Of a DNA stretch of 49,822 nucleotides, positions 26,800-36,238 are shown in pieces (the first letter of the stretch is position 1; every line of letters starts with the position of its first letter). Where the stretch lies: the NCBI RefSeq assembly GCF_013425525.1, contig NZ_JACCKA010000087.1, forward strand, positions 1 through 49,822, in the 5' to 3' direction. The DNA is from Luteimonas salinisoli. Lineage in GTDB: Bacteria; Pseudomonadota; Gammaproteobacteria; Xanthomonadales; Xanthomonadaceae. The notes under the pieces are model-generated. The model did not search any database and was not told the origin of the DNA. It saw only the letters and a program-made list of their open reading frames with translations. The translations under genes were made by a program, and so were the position numbers.

Positions 26800-27945
26800 T
26801 CAGCGCAGCAGGCTGAGGACGTTCTGCGGGATCTGGTTGGCCTGGGCCAGCATCGCGGTACCGGCCTGCTGCAGGATCTGCGTACGCGACAGCTCGGCGG
26901 TCTCCTTGGCGAAGTCGGTGTCGCGGATGCGGCTGCGCGACGCGGTCAGGTTCTCGGCGCTGGTGTTGAGGTTGGCGACCACCGAGGTGAAGCGGTTCTG
27001 CACCGCACCCAGGTCGGCGCGGGCCGAGTTGATCTGGTCGAGCGCCGAGTCCACCTGCTTCATGGCCAGCGTGGCGCCGGCGAAGGAGCTGATATCGAGG
27101 CCGGAGATGCCGGTGACGGTGGCGTCGGTCGAGACCTGCGCGCCGGCGCCGTCGAAGCCGGTCAGGCTGCCGTCGTCGGTGCCGCCGAAGGTGATGGTGC
27201 TCTCCGAGGCCACTTCGATCACGCCGGTGCTGGAGTTGAAGCTGGCGTTGACGCCGGTCTGCGAGGACACGTTGTTGATCGCGTCGACCACCTGCGCAGC
27301 ACGCTGCGAAGCGGTGCCGACGGCCGACAGCGGGCCGATGTCGACGCCGTTGACGGTCAGCGAGCCGCCCGCGACCGAACCCGTGCCCAGGCCGGAGACG
27401 GCCGCGGACTGCGCGGTCGAGGTCGTCACGGCGCCGCCGAGGGCGACGACGTTGGCGTCGACCGGCGAGGTCACGGTGATGGTCTCGTTGGCGTTGGCGC
27501 CGACCTGGAACACGAACGACGGTGCGTTGCCGTCGAGCAGCTTGGTGCCGTTGAAGCTGGTCTGGTCGGCCACGCGGTCGACTTCCGACAGCAGCTGGGT
27601 GACTTCGGCCTGCAGCGCGGCGCGGTCCGAAGACGAGTTGGTGGCGTTGGCCGACTGCACCGCGAGCTCGCGGATGCGCTGCAGGTTGTTGCCGATCTCG
27701 CCCAGCGCGCCTTCGGCGGTCTGCGCCAGCGAGATGCCGTCGTTGGCATTGCGGGCGGCCTGGTTCATGCCGCGGATCTGGGTGGTGAAGCGCTCCGAGA
27801 TCGCGAGGCCGGCGGCGTCGTCCTTGGCGCTGTTGATGCGCAGGCCCGAGGACAGGCGCTGGATGGTGGTCGACAGGCTGGCGCTGTTGGTGCCCAGGTT
27901 GCGCTGGGCGTTCAGCGAGATGGTGTTGGTGTTGATGACGGACAT
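26800..27945 (-). CDS. fliC: FliC, flagellin
   Basis: 381-residue filament subunit. The N-terminal D0/D1 region (MSVINTNTISLNAQRNL, LSSGLRINSAKDDAAGLAI) and C-terminal D1/D0 region (FAKETAELSRTQILQQAG, then QIPQNVLSLLR) are strongly conserved. The central D2 part is short and Ser/Thr/Ala-rich. An AGGAGA ribosome-binding site lies about 10 bases before the ATG at 27945. A sigma-28 promoter is at 28051-28077 and a terminator at 26720-26749. Only one flagellin gene is present in the window. Confidence 0.97.
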   Translation of the reverse strand: MSVINTNTISLNAQRNLGTNSASLSTTIQRLSSGLRINSAKDDAAGLAISERFTTQIRGMNQAARNANDGISLAQTAEGALGEIGNNLQRIRELAVQSANATNSSSDRAALQAEVTQLLSEVDRVADQTSFNGTKLLDGNAPSFVFQVGANANETITVTSPVDANVVALGGAVTTSTAQSAAVSGLGTGSVAGGSLTVNGVDIGPLSAVGTASQRAAQVVDAINNVSSQTGVNASFNSSTGVIEVASESTITFGGTDDGSLTGFDGAGAQVSTDATVTGISGLDISSFAGATLAMKQVDSALDQINSARADLGAVQNRFTSVVANLNTSAENLTASRSRIRDTDFAKETAELSRTQILQQAGTAMLAQANQIPQNVLSLLR

Positions 27946-28050
27946 GATGCTGGTCTCCTGGTGAAGGGAATCCGGCGCGGGTCACAGGGCCTGGCCGGTT
28001 GCTCCGCAGGGGGATGCCGTCTGTTTCGGCCCTGTCCTCTGCTGGAGACA

Positions 28051-28077
28051 TTAACGACGCCTCGCGGCGAACCTTTA
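28051..28077 (-). promoter_or_regulatory. Sigma-28 promoter for fliC
   Basis: Minus strand TAAAGGTT (28077-28070), 11-base spacer, GTCGTTAA (28058-28051). Start near 28044, so the fliC leader is about 100 bases. Spacing is identical to the other three sigma-28 sites in the window. Confidence 0.75.
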
Positions 28078-28298
28078 GCGGATTGCGCAAGAAAATCGTT
28101 GACTCGGCTATCGGGAGGCGTTATGCGGGCGAACGAGCCGGCGGCGTGATCGCCTGGCGGCAGGTGACGGGGAAAGTTGAGGTTTGTTCGCGGGCGGGCC
28201 GGCCCGGGACACTGCGACGTGCCTTCGAGCGCCGTATTCGCCGTCGGTCCGCAACTGGAGAGGCCCTGGAGCGACGGAAGTCGCGACCTCGCGATCGA
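28078..28298. other. Intergenic stretch between fliC promoter and flgL
   Basis: The whole fliC-flgL gap is 353 bases (27946-28298). Outside the fliC leader and promoter I find no gene. A short GCGAC-ggaa-GTCGC stem at about 28271-28284 lies just after the flgL stop and may act as a weak terminator. A plus-strand TTGACT with TTATGC 16 bases later (28099-28126) looks like a vegetative promoter but leads into nothing that I can recognise. Confidence 0.4.
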
Positions 28299-29501
28299 TC
28301 AGCGGATCATGTTGAACAGCGACAGCCGCTGCATCTGGGTGAAGCTGAGCTGCGCGGCCTCGAGCGCGGTCTGCTCGAGGCTGAAGCGGCTGATCGCCTC
28401 GGCATAGTCGAGATCGCGCATGCCCGACAGGGTGGTCTCGATGGTCAGCGCCTGCGAATCGCGCAGTTCGGCGGCGGTGTCGATGGCCGCGAGCTGGGCG
28501 CCGCCGGCGGCGCGGGCGTCGACCAGGTGGGCCTGCGCCGTGGCGACATCGCGCATCGACTGCTGCAGCGCATTCTGCTGGGCGGCCTTCTGCTGGTCGC
28601 TGGTGGGCGCGTCGGTGAGCGTCGACATCAGCCGGTCGAGCGTGGCGAACACGTCGCGAGTGCCGGCCGGACCGATCGAGAATTCGTCGCCCGGCGCCGG
28701 TGCTCCGCCGATCCGCATCTGCACCCCGGCGAAGGCGATGCTTTCGCCCGCAACATAGGCGCCGCTGGCGATTACCGTGCCGGCGCTGTCGCGGACCTCG
28801 TAGGCGTCCGCCGCGGTGAAGCTGACGGTGTGGGTGCCGCCGTTCCAGGCGGTGGAGTCGGTCAGCGCGAACTGGCCGAGCAGGCCGGTGCCGGTGTTGG
28901 CCGCGCCGGGGCTGGCGTCGACGCGGCCGTCGCCGGTGCGCACGCGCATGAACACTTCGCTGCCCGGCTGGCTGTCGGCGACGAACATCTGCGGGGCGAT
29001 CTCGACGCGGCGCTGGACCTGGTCGCCGCCGTAGGCGGCACTGCCGCCGACGATCGAGAACGGCGCAGCGGCATCGGCGGCGCCGGCGAACAGGAACCGC
29101 CCGCTGCCGTCGGTGCTGTTGGCCAGGTCCAGCAGGCCGTCGCGGATGCTGCCGATCTCCTTGGCGATGGCGGCGCGGTCGGCGTCGGACAGCCCGGCGC
29201 TGTTGGCCTGCACGGTCAGCTCGGTGACCCGGCCCATCATCCCGCCGGCCTGGGCCAGCACGTTCTCCTGCAGGCCGAGGCGGTTCTGCACGTTGGCGGC
29301 GTTGGATCCGAAGCGTTCCAGTTCGGCGAGGGCGCGGTCCAGGCCGACCGCGGCGCCGGCGGCGACCGGATCGTCCTTGGCGGTGACCAGGCGCTGGCCG
29401 GTGCTGAGCTGCTGCTGGATCTTCGCCAGACTGGCCTGCTTCGACTGGATCGAGGCCAGCGACTGGCTGTACATCATGCCGGTTGAGATGCGGACGTTCA
29501 T
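28299..29501 (-). CDS. flgL: FlgL, hook-filament junction protein (HAP3)
   Basis: 400-residue junction protein linking FlgK to the filament. Flagellin-like N terminus (MNVRISTGMMYSQSLASIQ, then STGQRLVTAKDDPVAAG) and C terminus (LDYAEAISRFSLEQTALEAAQ...LSLFNMIR) are diagnostic. The ATG at 29501 overlaps the flgK stop by four bases. The frame is open far upstream through flgK, but that is shadow. It is the last gene of the flgG-to-flgL unit. Confidence 0.96.
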   Translation of the reverse strand: MNVRISTGMMYSQSLASIQSKQASLAKIQQQLSTGQRLVTAKDDPVAAGAAVGLDRALAELERFGSNAANVQNRLGLQENVLAQAGGMMGRVTELTVQANSAGLSDADRAAIAKEIGSIRDGLLDLANSTDGSGRFLFAGAADAAAPFSIVGGSAAYGGDQVQRRVEIAPQMFVADSQPGSEVFMRVRTGDGRVDASPGAANTGTGLLGQFALTDSTAWNGGTHTVSFTAADAYEVRDSAGTVIASGAYVAGESIAFAGVQMRIGGAPAPGDEFSIGPAGTRDVFATLDRLMSTLTDAPTSDQQKAAQQNALQQSMRDVATAQAHLVDARAAGGAQLAAIDTAAELRDSQALTIETTLSGMRDLDYAEAISRFSLEQTALEAAQLSFTQMQRLSLFNMIR

Positions 29502-31378
29502 CGGCGCGTCGCGTTGAGGATGGACTGGAACATCGTGTCGGCGGTGGAGATGATCTGCGCCGCCGCCTGGTAGGCCTGCTGGAGGCGCAGCATGTCGGCG
29601 GCCTCCTCGTCGAGGTTGACGCCGGAGACCGAGTCGCGTGCGGCCTGCGCCTGGTCGTGGATCACCTGCTGGGCCTCGGCGGAGTACTGCGCCTGGCGCG
29701 CGGCCGAGCCCACCGAGGTGGTGAGGCCGGCCACGGCGCCGTTGAGGCTCACGGTGCCGCCGTTGAGGGTGCGTGCGTCGTCCAGGTTGGCGAGCAGCGC
29801 GGCATTGCCGTTGTCGCTGGAGCCGGCGCCGGTCGGGCCCACCGTGAATGCATCCCCGGCGGCAGGAGCGCCATCCAGGGTCATGCGCCAGCCGTTGGCG
29901 CTGATGGTCTGCCCGGGGGTGTAGGCGTAGGGCCCGGCGCCGTCGACGGTGTACTGGTTGCCGTCGATGAACTCGATGGTGGCCGGCGTCAACAGGTCCG
30001 GATGCGAGGCGTCGTCCACCGCCGGCTTGCCGGGCTTGCCGGTGCCGGTATTGGCCAGGTCGGCGGAGACCTTGACCGGCGAGGCGGCGGCGATGCGCGA
30101 AGGATCGGTGATCGCCACGGAGATCGCACCGGCCGCACCGGCGGTCGGCTGCAGCAGGAAGCGGTCGCCGTTGGCCGGGGCACCGCCCACCTCGATCTCG
30201 ACCCCGTTGACGCGCAGCGGGTCGGCCGCGGTGCCGGTGCCGGTCAGCGGCACGCTGGCGCCGGTGTCGGCGCGGGTCGCGCTCCAGCCGCCGGCGTCGA
30301 AGCGCAGCACCACGTTGCGGCCGTCCAGCCCGCCGACGTCGCCCAGCGACGCCTGCAGCACCGCGTTGCCGGCGTTGCCGGCATGGGCGTTGACCGCGGG
30401 GGAGGGCAGGTCGAAGAACGCGCCCCCCATCTGCCCGTACAGGTCCATGCCGGCGGCATGCGCCCGGTTGAAGGCGTCGCCCAGGCCGATCGCGATGCGG
30501 CCGAGTTCGGCGAGCGCCGGATCGAGCACGCTGCTGCGGAACTCGAGCAGTCCGCCGGCGCGCCCGCCGAGGGCGCGTTCGTCCAGGCGGATCTGCTGGC
30601 CCTGGCTCTCCAGCGCGAGCTGCTGGCGTCCCGGCTGGAACGGATCGGACACGATGCCCAGCCGCGACGCGGTGGCACCGACCACCAGCGCCTGGCCGCC
30701 GGCGGTGACCACGTTGATGGTGCTGCCGTCCTGCGAGACCGCGGTGCCGCCCGTGTAGTCGACCAGCTGCGAGACCAGCAGGTCGCGACGGTCGAGCAGG
30801 TCGGGCGCCGCCTTCCCGCCGCTGCTGCCGATCTTGCCGTTGAGCTGGGCGATCTCGGCGGCGAGTCGGTTGATTTCGCCGACCGCGGACTGCAGGCCGG
30901 CGTCGACCTCGCGGTCGAGACGGTCGAACTCGCCGTCGAGCTGCGCGAACCGGGTCGCCAGGGCGTTGCCCTGGGCCAGCAGGTTCTCGCGTTCGGCGGT
31001 GGAGCCGGCGTTCGAGGACAGCGCGCTCACCGAGTCGAAGAAGTTCGACCACATGCCCGAGATGCCGGTGGCGTTGTTGGACACCAGGCTGTCGACGCGG
31101 TTGGACAGTCCCGAAAGCTGCTGCAGCCTTGCCAGTTCGCCGCCGGCGTCGAGCAGGCGCGACGTGGCCAGCGAGTCGCCGACGCGGTGGATGTCCGCGA
31201 TCTTGGTGCCGCCGCCCACGTAGCCGTAGCCGTAGTCGGTGGGGTTGCGGGTGGCGAAGTCCACCCGCTGCCGGCTGTAGCCGGGCGTGTTGATGTTGGC
31301 GACGTTGTGGCTGACCGTCGACAGCGCCCGCTGGAAAGCCATCAACGCGCTGGTGCCGGTGGAGAGGACGTTGGACAT
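29498..31378 (-). CDS. flgK: FlgK, hook-associated protein 1
   Basis: 626-residue hook-filament junction protein. The N-terminal signature is MSNVLSTGTSALMAFQRALS with HNVANINTPGYSRQRV. The C-terminal helix contains GVNLDEEAADMLRLQQAYQAAAQII. The long middle region is Gly/Ala-rich beta structure. It starts 11 bases after flgJ and overlaps flgL by four. Length is at the upper end of normal for the family. Confidence 0.97.
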   Translation of the reverse strand: MSNVLSTGTSALMAFQRALSTVSHNVANINTPGYSRQRVDFATRNPTDYGYGYVGGGTKIADIHRVGDSLATSRLLDAGGELARLQQLSGLSNRVDSLVSNNATGISGMWSNFFDSVSALSSNAGSTAERENLLAQGNALATRFAQLDGEFDRLDREVDAGLQSAVGEINRLAAEIAQLNGKIGSSGGKAAPDLLDRRDLLVSQLVDYTGGTAVSQDGSTINVVTAGGQALVVGATASRLGIVSDPFQPGRQQLALESQGQQIRLDERALGGRAGGLLEFRSSVLDPALAELGRIAIGLGDAFNRAHAAGMDLYGQMGGAFFDLPSPAVNAHAGNAGNAVLQASLGDVGGLDGRNVVLRFDAGGWSATRADTGASVPLTGTGTAADPLRVNGVEIEVGGAPANGDRFLLQPTAGAAGAISVAITDPSRIAAASPVKVSADLANTGTGKPGKPAVDDASHPDLLTPATIEFIDGNQYTVDGAGPYAYTPGQTISANGWRMTLDGAPAAGDAFTVGPTGAGSSDNGNAALLANLDDARTLNGGTVSLNGAVAGLTTSVGSAARQAQYSAEAQQVIHDQAQAARDSVSGVNLDEEAADMLRLQQAYQAAAQIISTADTMFQSILNATRR

Positions 31379-31389
31379 GCTGGGCTACC

Positions 31390-32565
31390 TCAACGACGCG
31401 CCGCGTCGCCGAGCGTTTCCACGGCGCCGGCCACCAGGCGCCCGGCGCCGTGGACCGCGTCGCCGGAGCGCGTGGCGAAGCTGCTGATGGCGGACAGCGC
31501 CCGGCCCAGGGTCGGGCCATTGGCGATCGAGCTGATCTTGTCGGCGTACGACGGATCGGTGGCGTAACCGGCCTGCTGCAGGGCGCTGGCGAAGCGGCGC
31601 ACGTCGCCACCGGACTGCAGCGCCTGGCGATAGCGCGGGTTGTTCTTGATCATGCGCACGTAGTCGGCGAAGCTCTCGGCCGGCGAATCGTAGGCGCGGA
31701 AATCGGCGCGCTCGCTGTGGCGCACGCCGTTGGTGTATTCATGCGTATTGACGGTGGCGCGCTGACCCTTCCATCCGGTCGCCTTGATGCCGAACAGATT
31801 GTTGGCGGTGGCGCCGTCGCCGCGGGTGATCATGCGCTTGCCCCAGCCGGTTTCCAGCGCCGCCTGGGCGACGAGGGCGCGGGCATCCACGCCGAGCTCG
31901 CGCGCCGCCTCCTGCGCGTGCGACCAGATCCTGGCCACGAACTGCTCCGGACTGCGCGGCGGGAACGAAGCCGCTGCCTGGCTGGCGGCGGCAGCTTCCG
32001 CGGGCGATGCCGGCGCTCTGGAGGCCGCCGGCGCGGCCTGCTGCGAACGCGCCGCGCTGGCGGCCAGGATCCACTCGCGCGCGGTGGAGGGTTCTGCGGT
32101 ATCGCGCGTAGCGCCGCTGCTGCGCCCGGCGATCAGGTCCAGCACCTGCTCGACGGGGCTGGCCGGCAGATCCAGGGACTGGTTCGCCGCCGGCTCGGTC
32201 ATTCCGGGCAGCGCCGCCGGCGCCGGGCGCTGGTCGCGGTCCGCGCCGGTGAGCGCATAGGCGCGCGCGGCGCTGGCCGGATCCGACGTCGGCTGCGTGC
32301 CGCCGCCCAGCTGGCGCGCGATCACCTCGGCCAGGCCCAGGCCGCGGCCCTGGCCCTGGGTCATCGACTTGGCCAGCTGCTGGTCGTACATCTCGCGGAA
32401 CAGCTGGTTCTCGCCGGGGAACAGCGCGTCGCCGAAGCTGGCGTCGCGCATGCTCTTGATCAGCATCTGCGCGAACACGCCTTCGAACTGGCGCGCGACC
32501 TCGTCGATGCGCGCGGCATCGGGGCGGGTGGCCTGCTGCAGCTCGATGGGCGCGTTGATGCGCAT
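31390..32565 (-). CDS. flgJ: FlgJ, rod cap with peptidoglycan hydrolase domain
   Basis: 391-residue dual-domain FlgJ. Residues 1-90 form the rod-capping domain (RIDEVARQFEGVFAQMLIKSMRD). A long Ala/Ser/Pro linker (about 95-205) leads to a glucosaminidase-type muramidase domain with catalytic Glu238 in AALETGWGKRMI. This opens the peptidoglycan for rod growth. The linker is longer than in enteric FlgJ. The ATG at 32565 shares one base with the flgI stop. Confidence 0.95.
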   Translation of the reverse strand: MRINAPIELQQATRPDAARIDEVARQFEGVFAQMLIKSMRDASFGDALFPGENQLFREMYDQQLAKSMTQGQGRGLGLAEVIARQLGGGTQPTSDPASAARAYALTGADRDQRPAPAALPGMTEPAANQSLDLPASPVEQVLDLIAGRSSGATRDTAEPSTAREWILAASAARSQQAAPAASRAPASPAEAAAASQAAASFPPRSPEQFVARIWSHAQEAARELGVDARALVAQAALETGWGKRMITRGDGATANNLFGIKATGWKGQRATVNTHEYTNGVRHSERADFRAYDSPAESFADYVRMIKNNPRYRQALQSGGDVRRFASALQQAGYATDPSYADKISSIANGPTLGRALSAISSFATRSGDAVHGAGRLVAGAVETLGDAARR

Positions 32566-33701
32566 CAGATCACCTCCAGCTCCGCCCGCAGCGCGCCGGC
32601 CTGCTTCAGGGCCTCGAGGATCGCGATCAGGTCGCCGGGCGCGGCGCCCACGGCGTTGACGGCGCGCACGATCTCGTCCAGCGAGGTGCCGCCGGCGAAC
32701 TTGAACATGCGGCTGCCGGATTCGGTCGCGCCCACTTCGGAACGCGGCGCGACCACGGTATCGCCGCCGCCGAAGGCGCCGGGCTGGCTGACGTCGACGC
32801 TCTCGGTGATGGTGACGGTGAGCGAGCCGTGCGAGATCGCCGCCGGCATCACCTGGACCTGGGAACCGATCACCACGGTGCCGGTGCGGGAGTTGATGAT
32901 CACCTTGGCCGCGGCCACGCCCGGGGTCAGCTCGAGGTTCTCGACCTGGGCCAGGAAGCCGATCCGCGCGCTCGGATCGTACGGGGCGCGCACCGAGACG
33001 GTGACCCCGTCCACCGCGCGCGCGGTCCCCGGCCCGAACGCCGCGTCCAACGCCTGCACCATCCGCGAGACGGTGGTGAAGTCGTTGCGATTGAGGTTGA
33101 GGGTCAGCTCGCCGGCGTTCTCGAACCCGCCGGCGACGGCGCGTTCCACCATGCCGCCGTTGGGAATGCGCCCCACGCTGGGCACGTTCACCGAAACCCG
33201 CGAGCCGTCGCGGCCCTGCGCACCGAAGCCGCCGACCACCAGGCTGCCCTGGCCGATCGCGTAGACCTGGCCGTCGGCGCCCTTGAGCGGCGCCATCAGC
33301 AGGGTGCCGCCGCGCAGCGAGACCGCGTTGGCGATCGAGGACACGGTGATGTCGATGGTCTGGCCGGGCTTGGCGAACGGCGGCAGCTCGGCGTGGATCG
33401 CCACCGCCGCGACGTTCTTCAGCTGCGGGTTGACGTTCGGGGGCACCGTGACGCCGAGCTCGTTGAGCATGTTCTTCAGGCTCTGCACGGTGAACGGCGC
33501 CTGGCTGGTGCGGTCGCCGCTGCCGTCCAGGCCCACCACCAGGCCGTAGCCCACCAACGCGTTGCCGCGCACCCCGCCGACGCTGGCCAGGTCCTTGATC
33601 CTCTCGGCCTGCGCGGGCAGGGCGGCGAACAGGGTGGCGAAGACCAGCAGCGCGGCAAAGCCGGCGGCTGGGAACGCACGTCCGTGGATCTTGCTCATCA
33701 C
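32565..33701 (-). CDS. flgI: FlgI, P-ring protein
   Basis: 378-residue periplasmic P-ring subunit. A cleavable signal peptide ends near Ala32 (LPAQA before [15 protein letters not shown]), which is the canonical mature N terminus. The rest is conserved along its length ([38 protein letters not shown]). It shares one base with flgJ and follows flgH by 11 bases. Confidence 0.97.
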   Translation of the reverse strand: MMSKIHGRAFPAAGFAALLVFATLFAALPAQAERIKDLASVGGVRGNALVGYGLVVGLDGSGDRTSQAPFTVQSLKNMLNELGVTVPPNVNPQLKNVAAVAIHAELPPFAKPGQTIDITVSSIANAVSLRGGTLLMAPLKGADGQVYAIGQGSLVVGGFGAQGRDGSRVSVNVPSVGRIPNGGMVERAVAGGFENAGELTLNLNRNDFTTVSRMVQALDAAFGPGTARAVDGVTVSVRAPYDPSARIGFLAQVENLELTPGVAAAKVIINSRTGTVVIGSQVQVMPAAISHGSLTVTITESVDVSQPGAFGGGDTVVAPRSEVGATESGSRMFKFAGGTSLDEIVRAVNAVGAAPGDLIAILEALKQAGALRAELEVI

Positions 33702-33712
33702 CGTGGTCCTGC

Positions 33713-34456
33713 TCAGTAGGGATACAGACGCGAGTTGAAGAACCGGCTCAGCCAGCCCATCGAGTTGGACTGGGCGATCGCGCCGCGGCCGCCGTAGGCG
33801 ATCCGCGCGTCGGCTACCCGGCCCGAGGGCACGGTGTTGTCCGGACCGATATCGGCCGGGCGCACGATTCCCTGAATCTGGACCAATTCGTCGCCCTGGT
33901 TCAGGCGCATGTCCTTCTGGCCCTCGACCACCAGGTTGCCGTTGGGCAGCACGTCGACCACGGTCACCGTCAGCTGGCCCTGCAGCTTGTTGCTCTGGGC
34001 GCTGCGGCCGGTGCCGTCGAAGTCGCGGCCGCCGCTGACCGAGGCGCTGAGCACGTCGCGGCCGCCGATGGTCACCGGCGCGCCGAAGACCGAGGGCGCC
34101 GCCAGGCTGAAGTCGCTTTCCTTGCCGACGCTGGTGCTCGCGGCGGTCTGGGCGGTGGTGTTCTCGACCAGATTGATGGTCAGCAGATCGCCGATGCCCC
34201 GCGCGCGGCGGTCGGAGAACAGCGACATCCCGCCGGTATTGCCGGCGTTGGCCTGGTAGATCCCGCCGGCATTGGGGGCCGCGGCGGCGACGGCCGCTTG
34301 CTGGCCGGCGCCCGCCTGCGCCATCGGCTGCCCGTAGGCACGGGATTGCGCAAGCGGGGGGTAGGGCCGCATGTCGCCCGCGGCGACGCAGCCTGCCAGC
34401 AGGACCGGACAGAGCGCGACGGCCAGCAGCCGCAGGTGGGAGCTTGAAATGTTCAT
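33713..34456 (-). CDS. flgH: FlgH, L-ring lipoprotein
   Basis: 247-residue outer-membrane L-ring subunit. A lipoprotein signal peptide with lipobox LAGC places the lipidated residue at Cys23. The family signature [23 protein letters not shown] is near residues 78-100 and the C-terminal [18 protein letters not shown] is present. It starts 10 bases after flgG and is followed by flgI. Confidence 0.97.
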   Translation of the reverse strand: MNISSSHLRLLAVALCPVLLAGCVAAGDMRPYPPLAQSRAYGQPMAQAGAGQQAAVAAAAPNAGGIYQANAGNTGGMSLFSDRRARGIGDLLTINLVENTTAQTAASTSVGKESDFSLAAPSVFGAPVTIGGRDVLSASVSGGRDFDGTGRSAQSNKLQGQLTVTVVDVLPNGNLVVEGQKDMRLNQGDELVQIQGIVRPADIGPDNTVPSGRVADARIAYGGRGAIAQSNSMGWLSRFFNSRLYPY

Positions 34457-34466
34457 CGCGGCACCG

Positions 34467-35252
34467 TCAGACGTTGTTGTTGAGGTAACCGAGCATGGAG
34501 TCGGTGGTGGAGATCGCCTTGGCGTTCATTTCGTAGGCGCGCTGGGTCTCGATCATGCTCACCAGCTCCTCGACCACGTTGACGTTGCTGCCCTCCAGCG
34601 CACCCTGCTCGAGCGCGCCGAGGCCGTTCAGGCCGGGGGTGCCGTTCTGGGCCGGGCCGGAGGCGGTGGTCTCGAGGTAGAGGTTCTCGCCCCGTGCCTG
34701 GAGTCCTGCCGGGTTGATGAAGTCGGTGAGGGTGAGCGCGCCGATCTCCAGCGCCTGGGCCTCGCCGCTCATCTGCACGCTGATGGTGCCGTCGTTGCCG
34801 ATGGTCACCGACTGCGCGCCCTCGGGCACCTGGATGCCGGGCTGCACCGGGTAACCGCTGCTGGTGACCAGCTCGCCCTGGGCGCTGATCTGGAAGCTGC
34901 CGTCGCGGGTGTAGGCCGGGGTGCCGTCGGGCATCAGCACCTCGAAGAAGCCGCGGCCGTTGACCATCACGTCGAGGGCGCGGCCGGTCTGCTGCGGGTT
35001 GCCCTGCTGGAAGTCCTTGGCGGTGGAGACCACACGCACGCCGGTGCCCAGCTGCAGCCCGGAGGGCAGCTGGGTCTGGTTGGACGTGGCGCCGCCAGGC
35101 TGGCGGACCTGCTGGTACAGCAGATCCTCGAAGTTGGCGCGGTCGCGCTTGAACCCGGTGGTGTTGGTATTGGCCAGGTTATTGCTGACCACGGACATGC
35201 GCGTCTGCTGCGCGTCCAGCCCGGTCTTGGCGACCCAGAGAGCCTGGTTCAT
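34467..35252 (-). CDS. flgG: FlgG, distal rod protein
   Basis: 261-residue distal rod subunit, normal length. N-terminal MNQALWVAKTGLDAQQTRM and NNLANTNTTGFKRDR are typical, as is the C-terminal SNVNVVEELVSMIETQRAYEMN. It leads the flgG-flgH-flgI-flgJ-flgK-flgL unit from a sigma-54 site at 35302-35317, so rod/ring genes here are split from flgB-flgF by a promoter. Confidence 0.97.
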   Translation of the reverse strand: MNQALWVAKTGLDAQQTRMSVVSNNLANTNTTGFKRDRANFEDLLYQQVRQPGGATSNQTQLPSGLQLGTGVRVVSTAKDFQQGNPQQTGRALDVMVNGRGFFEVLMPDGTPAYTRDGSFQISAQGELVTSSGYPVQPGIQVPEGAQSVTIGNDGTISVQMSGEAQALEIGALTLTDFINPAGLQARGENLYLETTASGPAQNGTPGLNGLGALEQGALEGSNVNVVEELVSMIETQRAYEMNAKAISTTDSMLGYLNNNV

Positions 35253-35301
35253 GGTGCGGTTCCTCGGGTTGGCGCCGTGGTGGCGCCGTTATCGGGAGTG
35301 C

Positions 35302-35317
35302 TGCAAGTGGCGTGCCA
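35302..35317 (-). promoter_or_regulatory. Sigma-54 promoter for the flgG-flgL unit
   Basis: Minus strand TGGCACG-ccac-TTGCA, a complete consensus match. GG is at 35316-35315 and GC at 35304-35303. Start near 35291, 39 bases before the flgG ATG. It abuts the heptad array that begins at 35325. Confidence 0.9.
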
Positions 35318-35324
35318 CGGCGCC

Positions 35325-35475
35325 GGGAATCGGGAATCGGGAATCGGGAATCGGGAATCGGGAATCGGGAATGGGGAATGGGGAATGGGGAATCGGGAAT
35401 GGGGAATGGGGAATGGGTAATCGGAAGAGCCGAAGCGGCCGTGTCGATTCCCGATTCACGATTCCCCATTCCCGG
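35325..35475. repeat. Heptad repeat element, copy 3, with 13-unit G-rich array
   Basis: The plus strand carries 13 uninterrupted heptads GGGAATC or GGGAATG at 35325-35415. About 30 bases of filler and inverted complements (CGATTCCC, CCATTCCC) at 35445-35475 follow, ending 5 bases from the flgF stop. Same layout as the copies at 4701 and 9259, but this array is much longer. Each heptad contributes a GGG run with a four-base loop, so the strand fits a G-quadruplex motif. Flagellar transcripts here read the opposite, C-rich strand. Confidence 0.9.
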
Positions 35476-35479
35476 CTTT

Positions 35480-36229
35480 TCAGCCCCCCAGCCGCAGCAG
35501 GCTGTTCGCCGCCTGGGCGTTGTCGTCGCCGCGCTGGATGATCTTCACCTGCATCTCGAACTGACGCTGCAGCTGGATCATCTGCACCAGCGCGCCGGCG
35601 GCATCGACGTTGCTGCCCTCCAGCACACCGGCGGTGAGGGCGTCGTCGCCACCCTGCGCCAGCGGCTGCGCCGGGTCGGTATTGCGCATCAGCCCGTCCA
35701 GCCCGCGCGCCAGGCGCTCCGGCGCGGCCTCGACCACGCGCAGCCTGCCGATCACCCCCAGCGTCTGCGGCCCCTCGCCCAGCGGCACGATCGACACCGT
35801 GCCGTCCTGGCCGATGTCCAGCGCCTGGTGCGGCGGGATCGCCATCGGATTGCCGTTTTCGTCCAGCAGCGGCCGCCCGCCGGCGGTCACCAGCTGGCCG
35901 TTCGGGGTCACCGCCAGGTTTCCGGCGCGGGTGTAGGCTTCGCCGCCGTCGCCGGCCTGCACCGCCAGCCAGTGGTTCTGCTGCAGCGATACATCCAGCG
36001 GGTTGCCGGTGACGCGCTGCGAGCCGACCTTGGAGTTGAAGCCCTGGTCGACGTGCATCGCATCGATCCGCGAGGCATGGCCGGTGCCGGGGATCCGGAA
36101 CGATTCGGTATTGGCCAGCGCAGCCTTGAACCCGGCGGTGTCGGCATTGGCGAGATTGTGGGAGACGGTGCCCTGGGCCTGCAGCGAAGCGCGGGCGCCG
36201 GTCATCGCGACGTAGAGTGCTTTGTCCAT
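35480..36229 (-). CDS. flgF: FlgF, proximal rod protein
   Basis: 249-residue proximal rod subunit. N-terminal MDKALYVAMTGARASLQAQG and SHNLANADTAGFK; C-terminal SNVDAAGALVQMIQLQRQFEMQVKII. The ATG at 36229 was chosen because the preceding open frame is repeat-derived. The gene is flanked on both sides by palindromic repeats, unlike the tight packing elsewhere. Confidence 0.96.
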   Translation of the reverse strand: MDKALYVAMTGARASLQAQGTVSHNLANADTAGFKAALANTESFRIPGTGHASRIDAMHVDQGFNSKVGSQRVTGNPLDVSLQQNHWLAVQAGDGGEAYTRAGNLAVTPNGQLVTAGGRPLLDENGNPMAIPPHQALDIGQDGTVSIVPLGEGPQTLGVIGRLRVVEAAPERLARGLDGLMRNTDPAQPLAQGGDDALTAGVLEGSNVDAAGALVQMIQLQRQFEMQVKIIQRGDDNAQAANSLLRLGG

Positions 36230-36238
36230 TGGGCTGCC

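Noticed and set aside
28099..28126. Plus-strand TTGACT-N16-TTATGC promoter in the fliC-flgL gap
   Set aside because: No plus-strand gene or structured RNA follows; one chance match to a vegetative promoter is expected in a gap of this size.
35323..35420. Heptad array considered as a CRISPR array or a protein repeat
   Set aside because: Units of seven bases without spacers cannot be CRISPR, and peptides read from it (IPDSRFP-type repeats) appear only as random extensions of neighbouring frames.
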